A stretch of 64,000 nt of DNA from UBA940 sp031547885 (GTDB lineage Bacteria > Bacteroidota > Bacteroidia > Bacteroidales > Rikenellaceae). The notes below the pieces were generated by a model. The model made no database searches and was not told the DNA's origin. It worked only from the letters and a program-made list of their open reading frames with translations. The stretch spans positions 1 to 64,000 of the forward strand of contig JAVBRO010000018.1 in assembly GCA_031547885.1 (NCBI GenBank), given 5' to 3'. Shown here piece by piece: positions 1 to 7,462 of the stretch (positions within the stretch are counted from its first letter, which is position 1; every line of letters starts with the position of its first letter). The translations under genes were made by a program, and so were the position numbers.

Positions 1-60
1 ATCCGCCTGCCTACCTGCCGCGGGAGGGTGTTCTCCCCCCTTAACCCGCCATTTACTTAA
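1..60. other. window edge, no gene assigned
   Basis: No gene can be supported here. One plus-strand frame reads a short proline-rich tail that stops at 42-44 and another stops at 58-60, so this may be the 3' end of a gene that lies mostly outside the window. The terminator that follows fits such a gene. Confidence 0.2.
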
Positions 61-66
61 AAATAC

Positions 67-100
67 GCGGCTGCAGGAGTTCCTGCAGCCGCTTCTTTTT
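67..100 (+). terminator. intrinsic terminator of the gene before the window
   Basis: A perfect 12-bp stem (67-78 with 81-92, core GGCTGCAGGA) has a very tight loop and is followed by TTCTTTTT. The A-rich stretch on its 5' side could let it act on the minus strand as well. Confidence 0.8.
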
Positions 101-170
101 CAGTCATTGCACTGGTTTCGCTTAAACGGAACAAGTTGTTGATAACTTCCCGTCTGAAGACTGAATCCAA

Positions 171-405
171 TGGAAAGATTGGATACTTTTGTTTCCGATA
201 CGGCTTCCAAACTGCCTGCCGGGCAGCAGGAATTAAATGGGAACCTTGTGAAATTCAAGGACTATCCCCGTAGCTGTAAGTTCCCGGACCGGTCGTTGTT
301 GAAATAGAGCGACCGGAACCTAAAAGCGGATGCATCCTTTGCCACTGGCCCCTTCAGCCGGGAAGGCGCACCCGCCGGAACAAGTCAGAAGACCTGCCGT
401 GTCGA
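171..405 (+). promoter_or_regulatory. cobalamin (B12) riboswitch upstream of nrdD
   Basis: The conserved blocks of the cobalamin riboswitch occur in the right order. A GGGAACCTTGTG block near 239 is followed by CCCCGTAGCTGTAAG near 266 (the B12-box type core), then GCCACTG at 341-347, GGGAAGGC at 360-367 and AGTCAGAAGACCTGCC at 383-398. The element ends about 145 bases before the nrdD start on the same strand. Known role of the family: binding adenosylcobalamin (or a related cobalamin) usually lowers expression of the downstream gene. Inference: nrdDG is turned down when B12 is present and a B12-dependent class II reductase can replace it. The outer ends are approximate because the closing P1 helix could not be drawn with certainty. 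Confidence 0.88.
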
Positions 406-421
406 CCACATACCATCCGGG

Positions 422-509
422 CTTTCGGGCGAAAAGCGTCGGGAAAGGCTTTGCTGCGGACACCGTCCGCAAAGAGAAATTTTCCCCCGACCATGCCGCC
501 GCCCGAAAG
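422..509 (+). promoter_or_regulatory. nested stem-loop, probable riboswitch expression platform
   Basis: Three helices nest here: CTTTCGGGC (422-430) with GCCCGAAAG (501-509), GTCGGGAAA (438-446) with 481-491 through a small bulge, and a closed hairpin GCGGAC/GTCCGC inside 449-474. The whole stack sits between the B12 aptamer and the nrdD start. No U-run follows the outer stem, so it does not look like a standard terminator. Control of translation, or a switch between folds, is more likely (inference). Confidence 0.5.
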
Positions 510-520
510 GGAGAAGACGC

Positions 521-528
521 TAAATTTG
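521..528 (+). promoter_or_regulatory. possible -7 promoter box inside the nrdD leader
   Basis: TAAATTTG matches the Bacteroidetes -7 consensus TAnnTTTG, about 20 bases before the nrdD start. No good -33 element is seen. If active it would bypass the riboswitch. Confidence 0.25.
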
Positions 529-548
529 TTTACAACCAACGATATACA

Positions 549-2639
549 ATGGAAACATACATCATCAAACGAGACGGCAAGCGCGAACCGTTCTCCGTCG
601 ACAAGATCAAAAGCGCCATCGCCAAAGCCTTCCTGTCGGTAGGCAGTTTCGCCACCCAGGACGTCATCACCAACATCCTGAGCCGCGTCAGCATTTCGAG
701 TGAAATGACGGTCGAGGAGATCCAGAACCAGGTCGAGGTGGCGCTGATGGCCGAGCGCTACTACAACGTGGCGAAAGCCTACATACTTTACCGCCGCCAG
801 CACGCCGAAGACCGCGAGGTGTCGGAAAAACTGAAGTTCCTGATGGAGTACTGCGACGCCTCTAACGCCGCCAGCGGCAGCAAGTACGACGCCAACGCCA
901 ACGTCGAGAACAAGAACATGGCGACCCTGATCGGCGAGCTTCCCAAGTCGAACTTCATCCGCCTCAACCGGCGCATGCTGACCGACCGCCTGAAGGAGAT
1001 GTACGGCAAGGAGCTGGCGGACAAGTCTATCGACCTTTTGAACAACCACTTCATATACAAGAACGACGAGACGAGCCTTGCGAACTACTGCGCCAGCATC
1101 ACCATGTACCCGTGGCTGATCGGCGGCACGATCCCCATCGGCGGCAACTCGAAGGCCCCCACGAACCTCAAATCGTTCTGCGGCGGCTTCGTGAACATGG
1201 TCTTCATCGTTTCGAGCATGCTGAGCGGCGCCTGCGCGACCCCCGAATTCCTGATGTACATGAACTATTTCATCGAAAAGGAGTTCGGCGAGGATTACTA
1301 TAAAGACCCGGGTAAGCTGGCCGACCTCTCGCTGAAGCAGCGCTCGGTGGACAAGGTCATCACCGACTGTTTCGAGCAGATAGTCTACTCGATCAACCAG
1401 CCCACCGGCGCGCGCAACTTCCAGGCGGTTTTCTGGAACATCTCGTACTACGACCGCTTCTATTTCGAGAGCCTGTTCGAGAATTTTATCTTCCCCGACG
1501 GCAGCGCACCCCACTGGGACTCGCTGAACTGGCTCCAGAAGCGCTTCATGAAGTGGTTCAACCAGGAACGCACGCGCACCATCCTGACCTTCCCGGTCGA
1601 AACAATGGCCCTGCTGACCGCCGACGGAGCGCCCAAAGATAAGGAGTACGGCGATTTCACGGCCGAAATGTACGCCGAGGGGCATTCGTTCTTCACCTAC
1701 ATCAGCGACAATGCCGACTCCCTGAGCAGCTGCTGCCGCCTGCGCAACGAGATCACCGACAACACTTTCAGCTACACGCTGGGTGCGGGCGGCATCTCCA
1801 CCGGTTCGAAAAGCGTGCTCACGATCAACCTCAACCGCTGCATCCAGCACGCCGCACGCCAGGGCAAGGCCTACCAGTTCTTCCTCGAAGAAGTGGTGGA
1901 CCTCGTGCACAGGGTGCAGAACGCATACAACGAGAACCTCAAGGAGATGCAGGCCAAGGGGATGCTCCCGCTGTTCGACGCGGGTTACATCAATCTGGGC
2001 CGCCAGTACCTCACCATCGGTGTCAACGGCCTGGTCGAGGCGGCCGAATTCCTGGGCATCGAGATCAACGACAACCCCGAATACCAGCGGTTTACCGAGG
2101 AGATCCTCGGCACGATCGAACGCTACAACAAGAAGTACCGCACGAAGGACGTGATGTACAACTGCGAAATGATCCCGGCCGAGAACGTGGGGGTGAAGCA
2201 CGCCAAATGGGACCGCGAGGCGGGTTTCAAGGTGGGACGCGACTGCTACAACAGCTATTTCTACATTGTGGAGGACGAGAAACTGAACATCGCCGACAAG
2301 TTCCGCCTGCACGGGCGCAAATATATCGAACACCTGACCGGCGGTTCGGCCCTGCATATGAACCTCGACGAGCACCTCACGAAGGATCAGTACGCGCAAT
2401 TAATTAAGGTGGCGACGCAGGAGGGGTGCAACTACTTCACTTTCAACATTCCGAACACGGTCTGCAACGACTGCGGACACATCGACAAGAACAACCTCGC
2501 GAAGTGCCCGAAGTGCGGTAGCGAAAACCTCGACTACCTGACGCGCATCATCGGCTACATGAAACGCATCAGCAACTTCTCGCAGCCCAGGCAGAAAGAG
2601 GCGGCACAGCGCCACTACGCCACGCCGGGGCAGTTATAA
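549..2639 (+). CDS. nrdD: anaerobic ribonucleoside-triphosphate reductase, class III
   Basis: This cytoplasmic glycyl-radical enzyme makes deoxyribonucleotides from ribonucleoside triphosphates without oxygen. The 696-residue protein opens with an ATP-cone (METYIIKRDGKREPF), the allosteric site of the family. Its C-terminus has a zinc site of four cysteines (C639, C642, C653, C656) and the glycyl-radical motif RIIGYMKR, with the radical glycine at G669. I chose the start at 549 because the ATP-cone begins there. The frame stays open back to 330, but that part is the riboswitch region and reads as low-complexity sequence. The activase gene nrdG follows, and expression is probably under the upstream cobalamin riboswitch. 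Length is normal and all key residues are present. Confidence 0.96.
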   Translation: METYIIKRDGKREPFSVDKIKSAIAKAFLSVGSFATQDVITNILSRVSISSEMTVEEIQNQVEVALMAERYYNVAKAYILYRRQHAEDREVSEKLKFLMEYCDASNAASGSKYDANANVENKNMATLIGELPKSNFIRLNRRMLTDRLKEMYGKELADKSIDLLNNHFIYKNDETSLANYCASITMYPWLIGGTIPIGGNSKAPTNLKSFCGGFVNMVFIVSSMLSGACATPEFLMYMNYFIEKEFGEDYYKDPGKLADLSLKQRSVDKVITDCFEQIVYSINQPTGARNFQAVFWNISYYDRFYFESLFENFIFPDGSAPHWDSLNWLQKRFMKWFNQERTRTILTFPVETMALLTADGAPKDKEYGDFTAEMYAEGHSFFTYISDNADSLSSCCRLRNEITDNTFSYTLGAGGISTGSKSVLTINLNRCIQHAARQGKAYQFFLEEVVDLVHRVQNAYNENLKEMQAKGMLPLFDAGYINLGRQYLTIGVNGLVEAAEFLGIEINDNPEYQRFTEEILGTIERYNKKYRTKDVMYNCEMIPAENVGVKHAKWDREAGFKVGRDCYNSYFYIVEDEKLNIADKFRLHGRKYIEHLTGGSALHMNLDEHLTKDQYAQLIKVATQEGCNYFTFNIPNTVCNDCGHIDKNNLAKCPKCGSENLDYLTRIIGYMKRISNFSQPRQKEAAQRHYATPGQL

Positions 2640-2647
2640 ACTGCCCC

Positions 2648-2679
2648 AATTACGAATTAAAAATTACGAATTACGAATT
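2648..2679. repeat. three copies of AATTACGAATT
   Basis: AATTACGAATT occurs at 2648-2658, 2662-2672 and 2669-2679, the last two overlapping. This is simple AT-rich spacer repetition just after the nrdD stop, with no evident function. Confidence 0.6.
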
Positions 2680-2739
2680 TGCCTTGAATATTTTGCGGTT
2701 AGAATTAGAATGCTCTCAAACCAATTTTTCGTCAGAACA

Positions 2740-2841
2740 GTGATTATGCAACGCTCGGCGAAGAAAATGAGGAGGGAGTTTACTGATCGTAAATGACCGA
2801 CTCATTTTAAAGCTAGCGGCAGCAGAATTGCTGTTATCACG
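2740..2841. repeat. nested inverted repeats between nrdD and nrdG
   Basis: AAAATGAG (2764-2771) pairs with CTCATTTT (2801-2808). Inside it TTTAC pairs with GTAAA (2779-2783 with 2789-2793), and the outer ends GTGATTA and TTATCAC also nearly match. It could be an RNA structure that sets the nrdD:nrdG ratio, or a small dispersed palindromic element. The sequence alone does not decide. Confidence 0.5.
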
Positions 2842-2847
2842 AAAAAT

Positions 2848-3309
2848 ATGTTACTGGCAAGTTATGATATTGTTTTCCAGGAAATTCCGGGCGAGGTGAC
2901 ACTCGCCCTTAATCTTTCGGGGTGCCCGAATATGTGTTCCGGCTGCCACAGCCCCCATCTGCGCGAGGAGATCGGCGAACCGCTCGACGAAGAACTGCTG
3001 GTCGGACTTCTGGAACGGTACGGCGCGGCCGCCACCTGCGTGGCTTTTATGGGGGGCGACGCCGACCCGCGCGAGGTGGAGCGTCTGTCGCTCTTCGTCC
3101 GGCGGCGTACCGGACTGAAAACCGGCTGGTACTCAGGAAAACCGGCCCTGCCGGAAGACATGGCGGTCGAAAACTTTGACTACATCAAACTCGGCCCATA
3201 CGTCGAAAGCCTCGGCGGGCTCGACTCGCCCGCAACAAATCAAAGGTTCTACCGCGTCGAAAACGGCCGGATGACAGATATGACAGACGCTTTTCGCAAA
3301 AGAGGTTAA
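2848..3309 (+). CDS. nrdG: anaerobic ribonucleotide reductase-activating protein
   Basis: This radical-SAM activase installs the glycyl radical on NrdD using S-adenosylmethionine and a [4Fe-4S] cluster. The cluster ligands are C26, C30 and C33 in the motif CPNMCSGCH, a CxxxCxxC spacing. A GG-type SAM-binding stretch (FMGGDAD) follows. At 153 residues it has the normal size of the family. It lies 208 bases after nrdD on the same strand and is probably cotranscribed, with a structured spacer in between. Confidence 0.95.
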   Translation: MLLASYDIVFQEIPGEVTLALNLSGCPNMCSGCHSPHLREEIGEPLDEELLVGLLERYGAAATCVAFMGGDADPREVERLSLFVRRRTGLKTGWYSGKPALPEDMAVENFDYIKLGPYVESLGGLDSPATNQRFYRVENGRMTDMTDAFRKRG

Positions 3310-3358
3310 TATTCCGTTATTTTTTCGTAACTCATACACAAATAGGGAAGAAAATCGT

Positions 3359-3366
3359 TAGTTTTG
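3359..3366 (+). promoter_or_regulatory. possible promoter -7 box
   Basis: TAGTTTTG fits TAnnTTTG and lies 25 bases before the ATG at 3391. A matching -33 element is not evident. Confidence 0.35.
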
Positions 3367-3390
3367 GGAATATGTGAATCATACGCCCCT

Positions 3391-4056
3391 ATGAAAACCC
3401 CCGCCCTCATAATCCTTACGGTCTGCATGGCAGCAGCCGTCAGCGCCCAGAAACCGCCTTATTATTATTTCGAAAAGGATAACATCGCCCTCAAAACCGT
3501 CTACGACGAGGACGGCGAGGTGATCGGCGAACAGGAATACTCTGTCCTTTCGGGCGACGGAACCCGCGTGCTGGGGCAGAACGTCATCACAAAACCGGGC
3601 AAGAAAAGCGAAACCACCGAATGTCATTACCAGTGCAGCGACGGCCGGCTGATGATCGCCATGGGGACGAATAAGGATGGCGAGGAGATGTTCCTCGATT
3701 ATTACAGCGGGATGCACCCTGGCAGTCCGATGATCGAAGGCATCGAGTTCCGGACGCAGGCGAAACTTGCCGGGATCAGGATCAACGTGAACTGCACCAT
3801 ATCCGGACGCGCCGTGACGGCGGCCGAAGAAACCATCGCGTCGGGAGACCGCGTGTGGAAATGCGTGAAGACCGAGTACGACATGGAGCTCCGCAGCAGT
3901 TTTCTGGGGATCCCGGTGAACGTCCACGTCATCGAGTGGTTCGCTCCGGGCTTCGGGGTTGTCCGCACCGACGTATACCGCCGGGGAAAACTCTACGAAC
4001 AGCGCCTGCTGACCGGTTTCAGGTCTGCAGACACCGAAGCATTGGCAAAGAAATAA
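3391..4056 (+). CDS. secreted TapB/DUF3108-like protein
   Basis: This is a 221-residue exported protein of unknown function. A signal peptide (MKTPALIILTVCMAAAVSAQ) ends near residue 19. The rest reads as a beta-rich lipocalin-like fold. The C-terminal pattern IEWFAPGFGVVRTDVYRRGK is typical of the TapB/DUF3108 type, in which a WYAPGxGxVK-like strand closes the domain. I chose the ATG at 3391 over an in-frame TTG at 3364 because the signal peptide starts there. The gene stands alone with its own terminator, and a -7 box lies just upstream. The family name is from pattern memory and is moderately sure. Confidence 0.8.
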   Translation: MKTPALIILTVCMAAAVSAQKPPYYYFEKDNIALKTVYDEDGEVIGEQEYSVLSGDGTRVLGQNVITKPGKKSETTECHYQCSDGRLMIAMGTNKDGEEMFLDYYSGMHPGSPMIEGIEFRTQAKLAGIRINVNCTISGRAVTAAEETIASGDRVWKCVKTEYDMELRSSFLGIPVNVHVIEWFAPGFGVVRTDVYRRGKLYEQRLLTGFRSADTEALAKK

Positions 4057-4060
4057 AAAA

Positions 4061-4087
4061 AGCCGGAGTTGTTAACTCCGGCTTTTC
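4061..4087 (+). terminator. bidirectional intrinsic terminator
   Basis: AGCCGGAGTT (4061-4070) pairs perfectly with AACTCCGGCT (4074-4083), followed by TTTT. A-runs on the left side give U-runs on the minus strand, so it may also serve the convergent gene ending at 4145. Confidence 0.85.
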
Positions 4088-4110
4088 ATTTCATAAAATA
4101 CCCTAATGAA

Positions 4111-4138
4111 CTACCCCGGGGCAAGCCCCGAGGAATTC
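4111..4138. repeat. GC-rich palindrome (REP-like)
   Basis: CCCCGGGGC pairs with GCCCCGAGG around an AA centre (4114-4133, one mismatch) and is flanked by TGAACTA and AATTC. It stands between two convergent genes. The form resembles dispersed REP-like palindromes, but only one copy is visible here. Confidence 0.45.
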
Positions 4139-4144
4139 TTCTGA

Positions 4145-6001
4145 TTAAAGGTTCAGCATCATCCCCTGCGGATATCTCACGCTGTAGCTGATCTGGTAGG
4201 TGCGGGTTTCGCCCGGTGCCAGCTCCTCTTCCCACGTGATGACGCCCAGGTCTTCCTTGTTGGCGGTCCAGGGGGTGGTCTCCTTCACGTTCAGAACCAC
4301 GACGATGTTCTTCTGCGTCGAGATGGGATACTGGTCTTTCAGCACCATCTTCACGGCCTGCGACTGGTTGTTGCGGACGGTCATTTTATATGTGAAGACT
4401 TTCTGCACATCGCTGCCTATGGTCTTGCTGGTACTCATTTCGCGCTGGAGTTCGCGCGTGACGGCCACCCTCTTGTCTGCGCCGAGCGTCAACGCCAGTT
4501 TCTCCTGCGTCGAAGAAGCGTCGATGTATGTTTCGCCTATGTATGTTCCGGCGTAAGTGACGTTCGCCGTGCCGCTCAGAAGACCCAGCTTCTGCCAGTC
4601 GGATATTTCGGCCAGCAGGTAGGTGGCCGGATCGAGCTTCGGCGCGCAGTAGTATTTGTATTCGGCGGTGGTCTCTTTCGTGGTGAGGTCGATGTTCTGG
4701 GCCTTGCCGTTTCCGGGGATCGTGTAGGGCAGGTCGATGTTGTAGACCACGTTGAGGGCGTTGGACTCCTCGGTTATGAAGTCGTCCATCGAACTTTTGA
4801 GCGTCACGACTATAGCTCCTCCGGCCGCCCTCGAACCGTAGAGACCCGTAGCCAAACTCTCTTTAAGCACATTCATATCCTTTATCAACGACGGGTCGAT
4901 ATTGTCGAGCTCATGCTGCGAAGCCTCCCGGCCGTCGATAATTACCAAAGGTTTGGGAGGTTCCGCGGAAGGCACGGTTGCACTGCCGACCATCGAGACT
5001 TTCCTCTGCGTCTCGAATCCGCGCACAACCACCTCATCCAGGGCCTTATCCTCTTTCGCGTAAGAAATGGAATTTTGCATAGCCAATCCCGGAACATAGC
5101 CGGCTGACGACGCCCTGGTCAGTTCCTGCTGTCGGAGCATCCACGCCGAAAATAGCGGTGCGACCTTGCCATTGCTCGGAACTGCGGTCGAGAGTGTCAG
5201 TTTGACGTTCTCCCAGTCGAGCCCAGTGGACTGCACCACCTTCGATTTGGCGGCTATCTTGATGGGCTTGTCTATCGAGGCTATATTGATCTCGTAATAT
5301 GGGGTCCAGCCCGCCGCCGAAGTATAATAGGTTACCGAAACGGGGAAAGTCCCTGCCGCCGGGGCCGAAAGGTTGAGCTTCAAGAGGCCCGAGGTCTTGT
5401 TGTTGCGTCCCGACTCCTGGTTGTACTGATTCTGCAGGCGGTTTATGTTCGCCGAAAGGCCCCCCTGCTTTTTCTGAAGCGCCACAGCGTTGTTCTGTAT
5501 CTCTTCGGACTTGGATTTATAATAGTCCATCGTCTTGCGCAGTTCGTCGATGCCCAGCCCCGCTTCCGAGCCTGAAACGTTCTTGGCGATACCGGTTTCC
5601 AGATACCCCTTGAGCCCGTTGTTGACGTTCATCTCGATCGTCGTGCGGCTCTGTTCGGCCTTGTAGAAGTTGATCGAGTCGAGCATCCACTGCAGCGAAG
5701 CGGGCGATTTACGGCCGGCGCTCAGGTAGTCTATCGAATATTCGTATGCCGATATCACCACGCTGCCGCCGATGTTTATGCGCAGGCTGTTGCGGTCGAT
5801 GTTCGGGCTGAGTCCTTCGAGCGTGATCTCGTTGACCCCTTTTTCGAGCCGCGCCTGAGCCGTGTGCAGCAGCTCAGCACCCTGTATGAATACGGTCGCC
5901 TCGGCGACCTTTGTGTTTATGCGTTTCACATCCTGCGCCGTCGCCGCGCAGACGAACATTACAGCCGCCGCGGCCACTCCCCACTTACCGGTCTTTTTCA
6001 T
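4145..6001 (-). CDS. DUF4139 protein with an internal SusC-like plug segment
   Basis: This 618-residue exported protein starts with a signal peptide ending ...CAATAQ near residue 22. Residues about 28-125 match the DUF4140 N-terminal domain (AEATVFIQGAELLHTAQ), followed by a coiled-coil-like stretch (about 145-195). From about 205 to the end is the DUF4139 beta-sandwich (WTPYYEINI, GLDWENVKLTLSTA). Within this domain, at about 318-403, sits a segment that reads like the plug of a SusC-type outer-membrane receptor: LDEVVVRGFE, PLVIIDGRE, LDNIDPSLIKDMNVLKE and LYGSRAAGGAIVVTLK. Proteins with these DUFs are called mucoidy inhibitor-like in some annotation, without proven function. The gene is monocistronic and convergent with the TapB-like gene. 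Confidence 0.85.
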   Translation of the reverse strand: MKKTGKWGVAAAAVMFVCAATAQDVKRINTKVAEATVFIQGAELLHTAQARLEKGVNEITLEGLSPNIDRNSLRINIGGSVVISAYEYSIDYLSAGRKSPASLQWMLDSINFYKAEQSRTTIEMNVNNGLKGYLETGIAKNVSGSEAGLGIDELRKTMDYYKSKSEEIQNNAVALQKKQGGLSANINRLQNQYNQESGRNNKTSGLLKLNLSAPAAGTFPVSVTYYTSAAGWTPYYEINIASIDKPIKIAAKSKVVQSTGLDWENVKLTLSTAVPSNGKVAPLFSAWMLRQQELTRASSAGYVPGLAMQNSISYAKEDKALDEVVVRGFETQRKVSMVGSATVPSAEPPKPLVIIDGREASQHELDNIDPSLIKDMNVLKESLATGLYGSRAAGGAIVVTLKSSMDDFITEESNALNVVYNIDLPYTIPGNGKAQNIDLTTKETTAEYKYYCAPKLDPATYLLAEISDWQKLGLLSGTANVTYAGTYIGETYIDASSTQEKLALTLGADKRVAVTRELQREMSTSKTIGSDVQKVFTYKMTVRNNQSQAVKMVLKDQYPISTQKNIVVVLNVKETTPWTANKEDLGVITWEEELAPGETRTYQISYSVRYPQGMMLNL

Positions 6002-6183
6002 TTGTCTGAGATTTATTGGTTATTTGAACAAGTTTACTGATTGGATGCTTAAAAGTCGGATATTCCATAAACAAAGATAATTATTCGGCGGAGAAAACAG
6101 CATCTCCCACTCTTTTTCACGAATATAGCCGCTCCATGCAGGCACGGATATTGCATCTGCGCAACACTGCGGTCAATCGGCTT

Positions 6184-6346
6184 AGAGCTTGTTTGGATTT
6201 TTCCAACGAAGCTATTTATCAGCCATTTTTGTTCCATTTTTCACCTGAAACGAGGCGCATAGCGGCTCCTATGTAACGAGTTTCAGGTGAAAAATGGGGC
6301 GAAAAGGGCAAAAAAGAACGAGATTGGAAAATTCCAAACAAGCTCT
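6184..6346. repeat. MITE-like element with nested inverted repeats
   Basis: Terminal arms at 6184-6206 and 6324-6346 are inverted copies with 22 of 23 matches (core AGAGCTTGTTTGGA). Inside them, 6234-6251 and 6280-6297 form a perfect 18-bp inverted repeat (CCATTTTTCACCTGAAAC), and a shorter CATAG/CTATG pair lies at the centre. About 163 bases fold into one long hairpin and hold no credible gene. The right end lies 14 bases before the next ATG, so any promoter of that gene is inside the element. The rest of 6002-6360 is AT-rich upstream sequence with nothing else recognised. Confidence 0.75.
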
Positions 6347-6360
6347 TAAAACCAAGAGGC

Positions 6361-6936
6361 ATGAGAAACAGATTCCTCAACATATTCCTGTATATAGGCC
6401 TGGTCGGTATCGGCATCGTGGCGGGCATAGCCATCCGCCATTACCGTAACATGCCGCTGAGCGAAACCATCAACATCATCGACATCGCGACTCTGGTCAC
6501 GACGGTTTTCCTTGCGGTCTACATCCCCGAGGTTCTCGACCGCAAGCTGCAGATGACGCGCGACAAGAAGGAACTTCTCGAAAAACGCCTTCTGGAATAC
6601 CAGACCCTTATGCGCCGGGTGAACATGCTGGTCCAGGGCGATGCTAAAATGACGGAGGACGATTTCCTGACGCTGCAGAACTCCCTTGAGGTGGCCGCGG
6701 GCAAGCTCGATTCCATAGGGCGCCTGCTGCAGTATGCAAGGCTCGGCGACACGTTCCCAAAAGAGATGGATAAAATCAAGCGGATGGACGCGGAACACAG
6801 AACCCTGCTGGGGCTGCCTGACAGCCGTCCTGTTGTAGCCTACCCTGCCGAAATACGCAAAAAGGAAGGCGGCCTCTACAACAGGATCGACGAAGAGACA
6901 ACCATGCTGATATTCAGGATAAGCGATGCGAAATGA
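6361..6936 (+). CDS. small membrane-anchored protein, unknown function
   Basis: A 191-residue protein not matched to a family. It has an N-terminal membrane helix (about 7-25, IFLYIGLVGIGIVAGIAI), a second hydrophobic stretch (about 40-58, IDIATLVTTVFLAVYI), then a charged, helix-rich cytoplasmic part (LDRKLQMTRDKKELLEKRL) likely to form a coiled coil to about residue 135. The pattern of two membrane helices and a coiled coil suggests an inner-membrane scaffold, which is only a guess. It is monocistronic, and its start lies directly after the inverted-repeat element. Confidence 0.7.
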   Translation: MRNRFLNIFLYIGLVGIGIVAGIAIRHYRNMPLSETINIIDIATLVTTVFLAVYIPEVLDRKLQMTRDKKELLEKRLLEYQTLMRRVNMLVQGDAKMTEDDFLTLQNSLEVAAGKLDSIGRLLQYARLGDTFPKEMDKIKRMDAEHRTLLGLPDSRPVVAYPAEIRKKEGGLYNRIDEETTMLIFRISDAK

Positions 6937-7008
6937 TCTTTTTGCAGGTTAAATTACTCTTTTCGTCGATAATTTAAGGTAAATCGCAGAATAACCGCGA
7001 TTTTTATC

Positions 7009-7016
7009 TATCTTTG
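7009..7016 (+). promoter_or_regulatory. probable promoter -7 box
   Basis: TATCTTTG is a full match to TAnnTTTG, 17 bases before the ATG at 7033. The -33 region is not convincing. Confidence 0.45.
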
Positions 7017-7032
7017 TGCAAACTCGCAGTTA

Positions 7033-7443
7033 ATGTACAAACCGAATATAATATCCGCCGGGAAGATGATGGCGATCGTGGTGATGCTGTTCGGCGTACT
7101 GCATTTCGCCGCATCGTACGCGCCGGTACAGGAAGGGTTGGGAACGCTCGCACCGGGAACGTTCAAGGCCGTGCCGTTCTACACCTACCTTGCCGGAGCG
7201 CTGTTGGTCTTTCTGGGCGGAGTGCTGCTTGTCCTGTTCGTGCAGGCGGGCGGGAAACGCTCCCTGGAGACCCCCATACTCGTCGTGGGTACACTCATCG
7301 CCGTCTGCGGGATACTTTCGGTGGCCTTCGTTTACAGGAATCCCTTTTCGTGGATGACGGCCATACTGGGACTTGCGGTCTTCATCGACTCGCTCTGCCT
7401 GAAACTCGTGGACAGTAAGAAATATAAGAAAGCCGCCCGTTAA
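7033..7443 (+). CDS. small four-helix membrane protein, unknown function
   Basis: A 136-residue integral membrane protein with four predicted helices, at about 8-28, 48-72, 80-100 and 104-122, and a basic C-terminal tail (KKYKKAAR). No family was recognised. The gene is monocistronic, has a good -7 box just upstream, and its stop codon lies in the loop of a strong terminator. Enzymatic motifs are absent. Confidence 0.75.
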   Translation: MYKPNIISAGKMMAIVVMLFGVLHFAASYAPVQEGLGTLAPGTFKAVPFYTYLAGALLVFLGGVLLVLFVQAGGKRSLETPILVVGTLIAVCGILSVAFVYRNPFSWMTAILGLAVFIDSLCLKLVDSKKYKKAAR

Positions 7444-7456
7444 GGCGGCTTTTTTA
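7430..7456 (+). terminator. intrinsic terminator overlapping the stop codon
   Basis: AAGCCGCC (7430-7437) pairs with GGCGGCTT (7444-7451), followed by TTTT. The TAA stop at 7441-7443 lies in the loop. It also stands at the 3' end of the convergent minus-strand gene. Confidence 0.85.
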
Positions 7457-7462
7457 CGATGG

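Noticed and set aside
330..548. N-terminal extension of NrdD
   Set aside because: The extra 73 codons lie on the riboswitch and its stem, and the ATP-cone begins at 549.
354..2399. A 681-codon minus-strand frame antisense to nrdD
   Set aside because: It mirrors the codon bias of nrdD, has no domain or export signal, and lies wholly opposite a certain gene.
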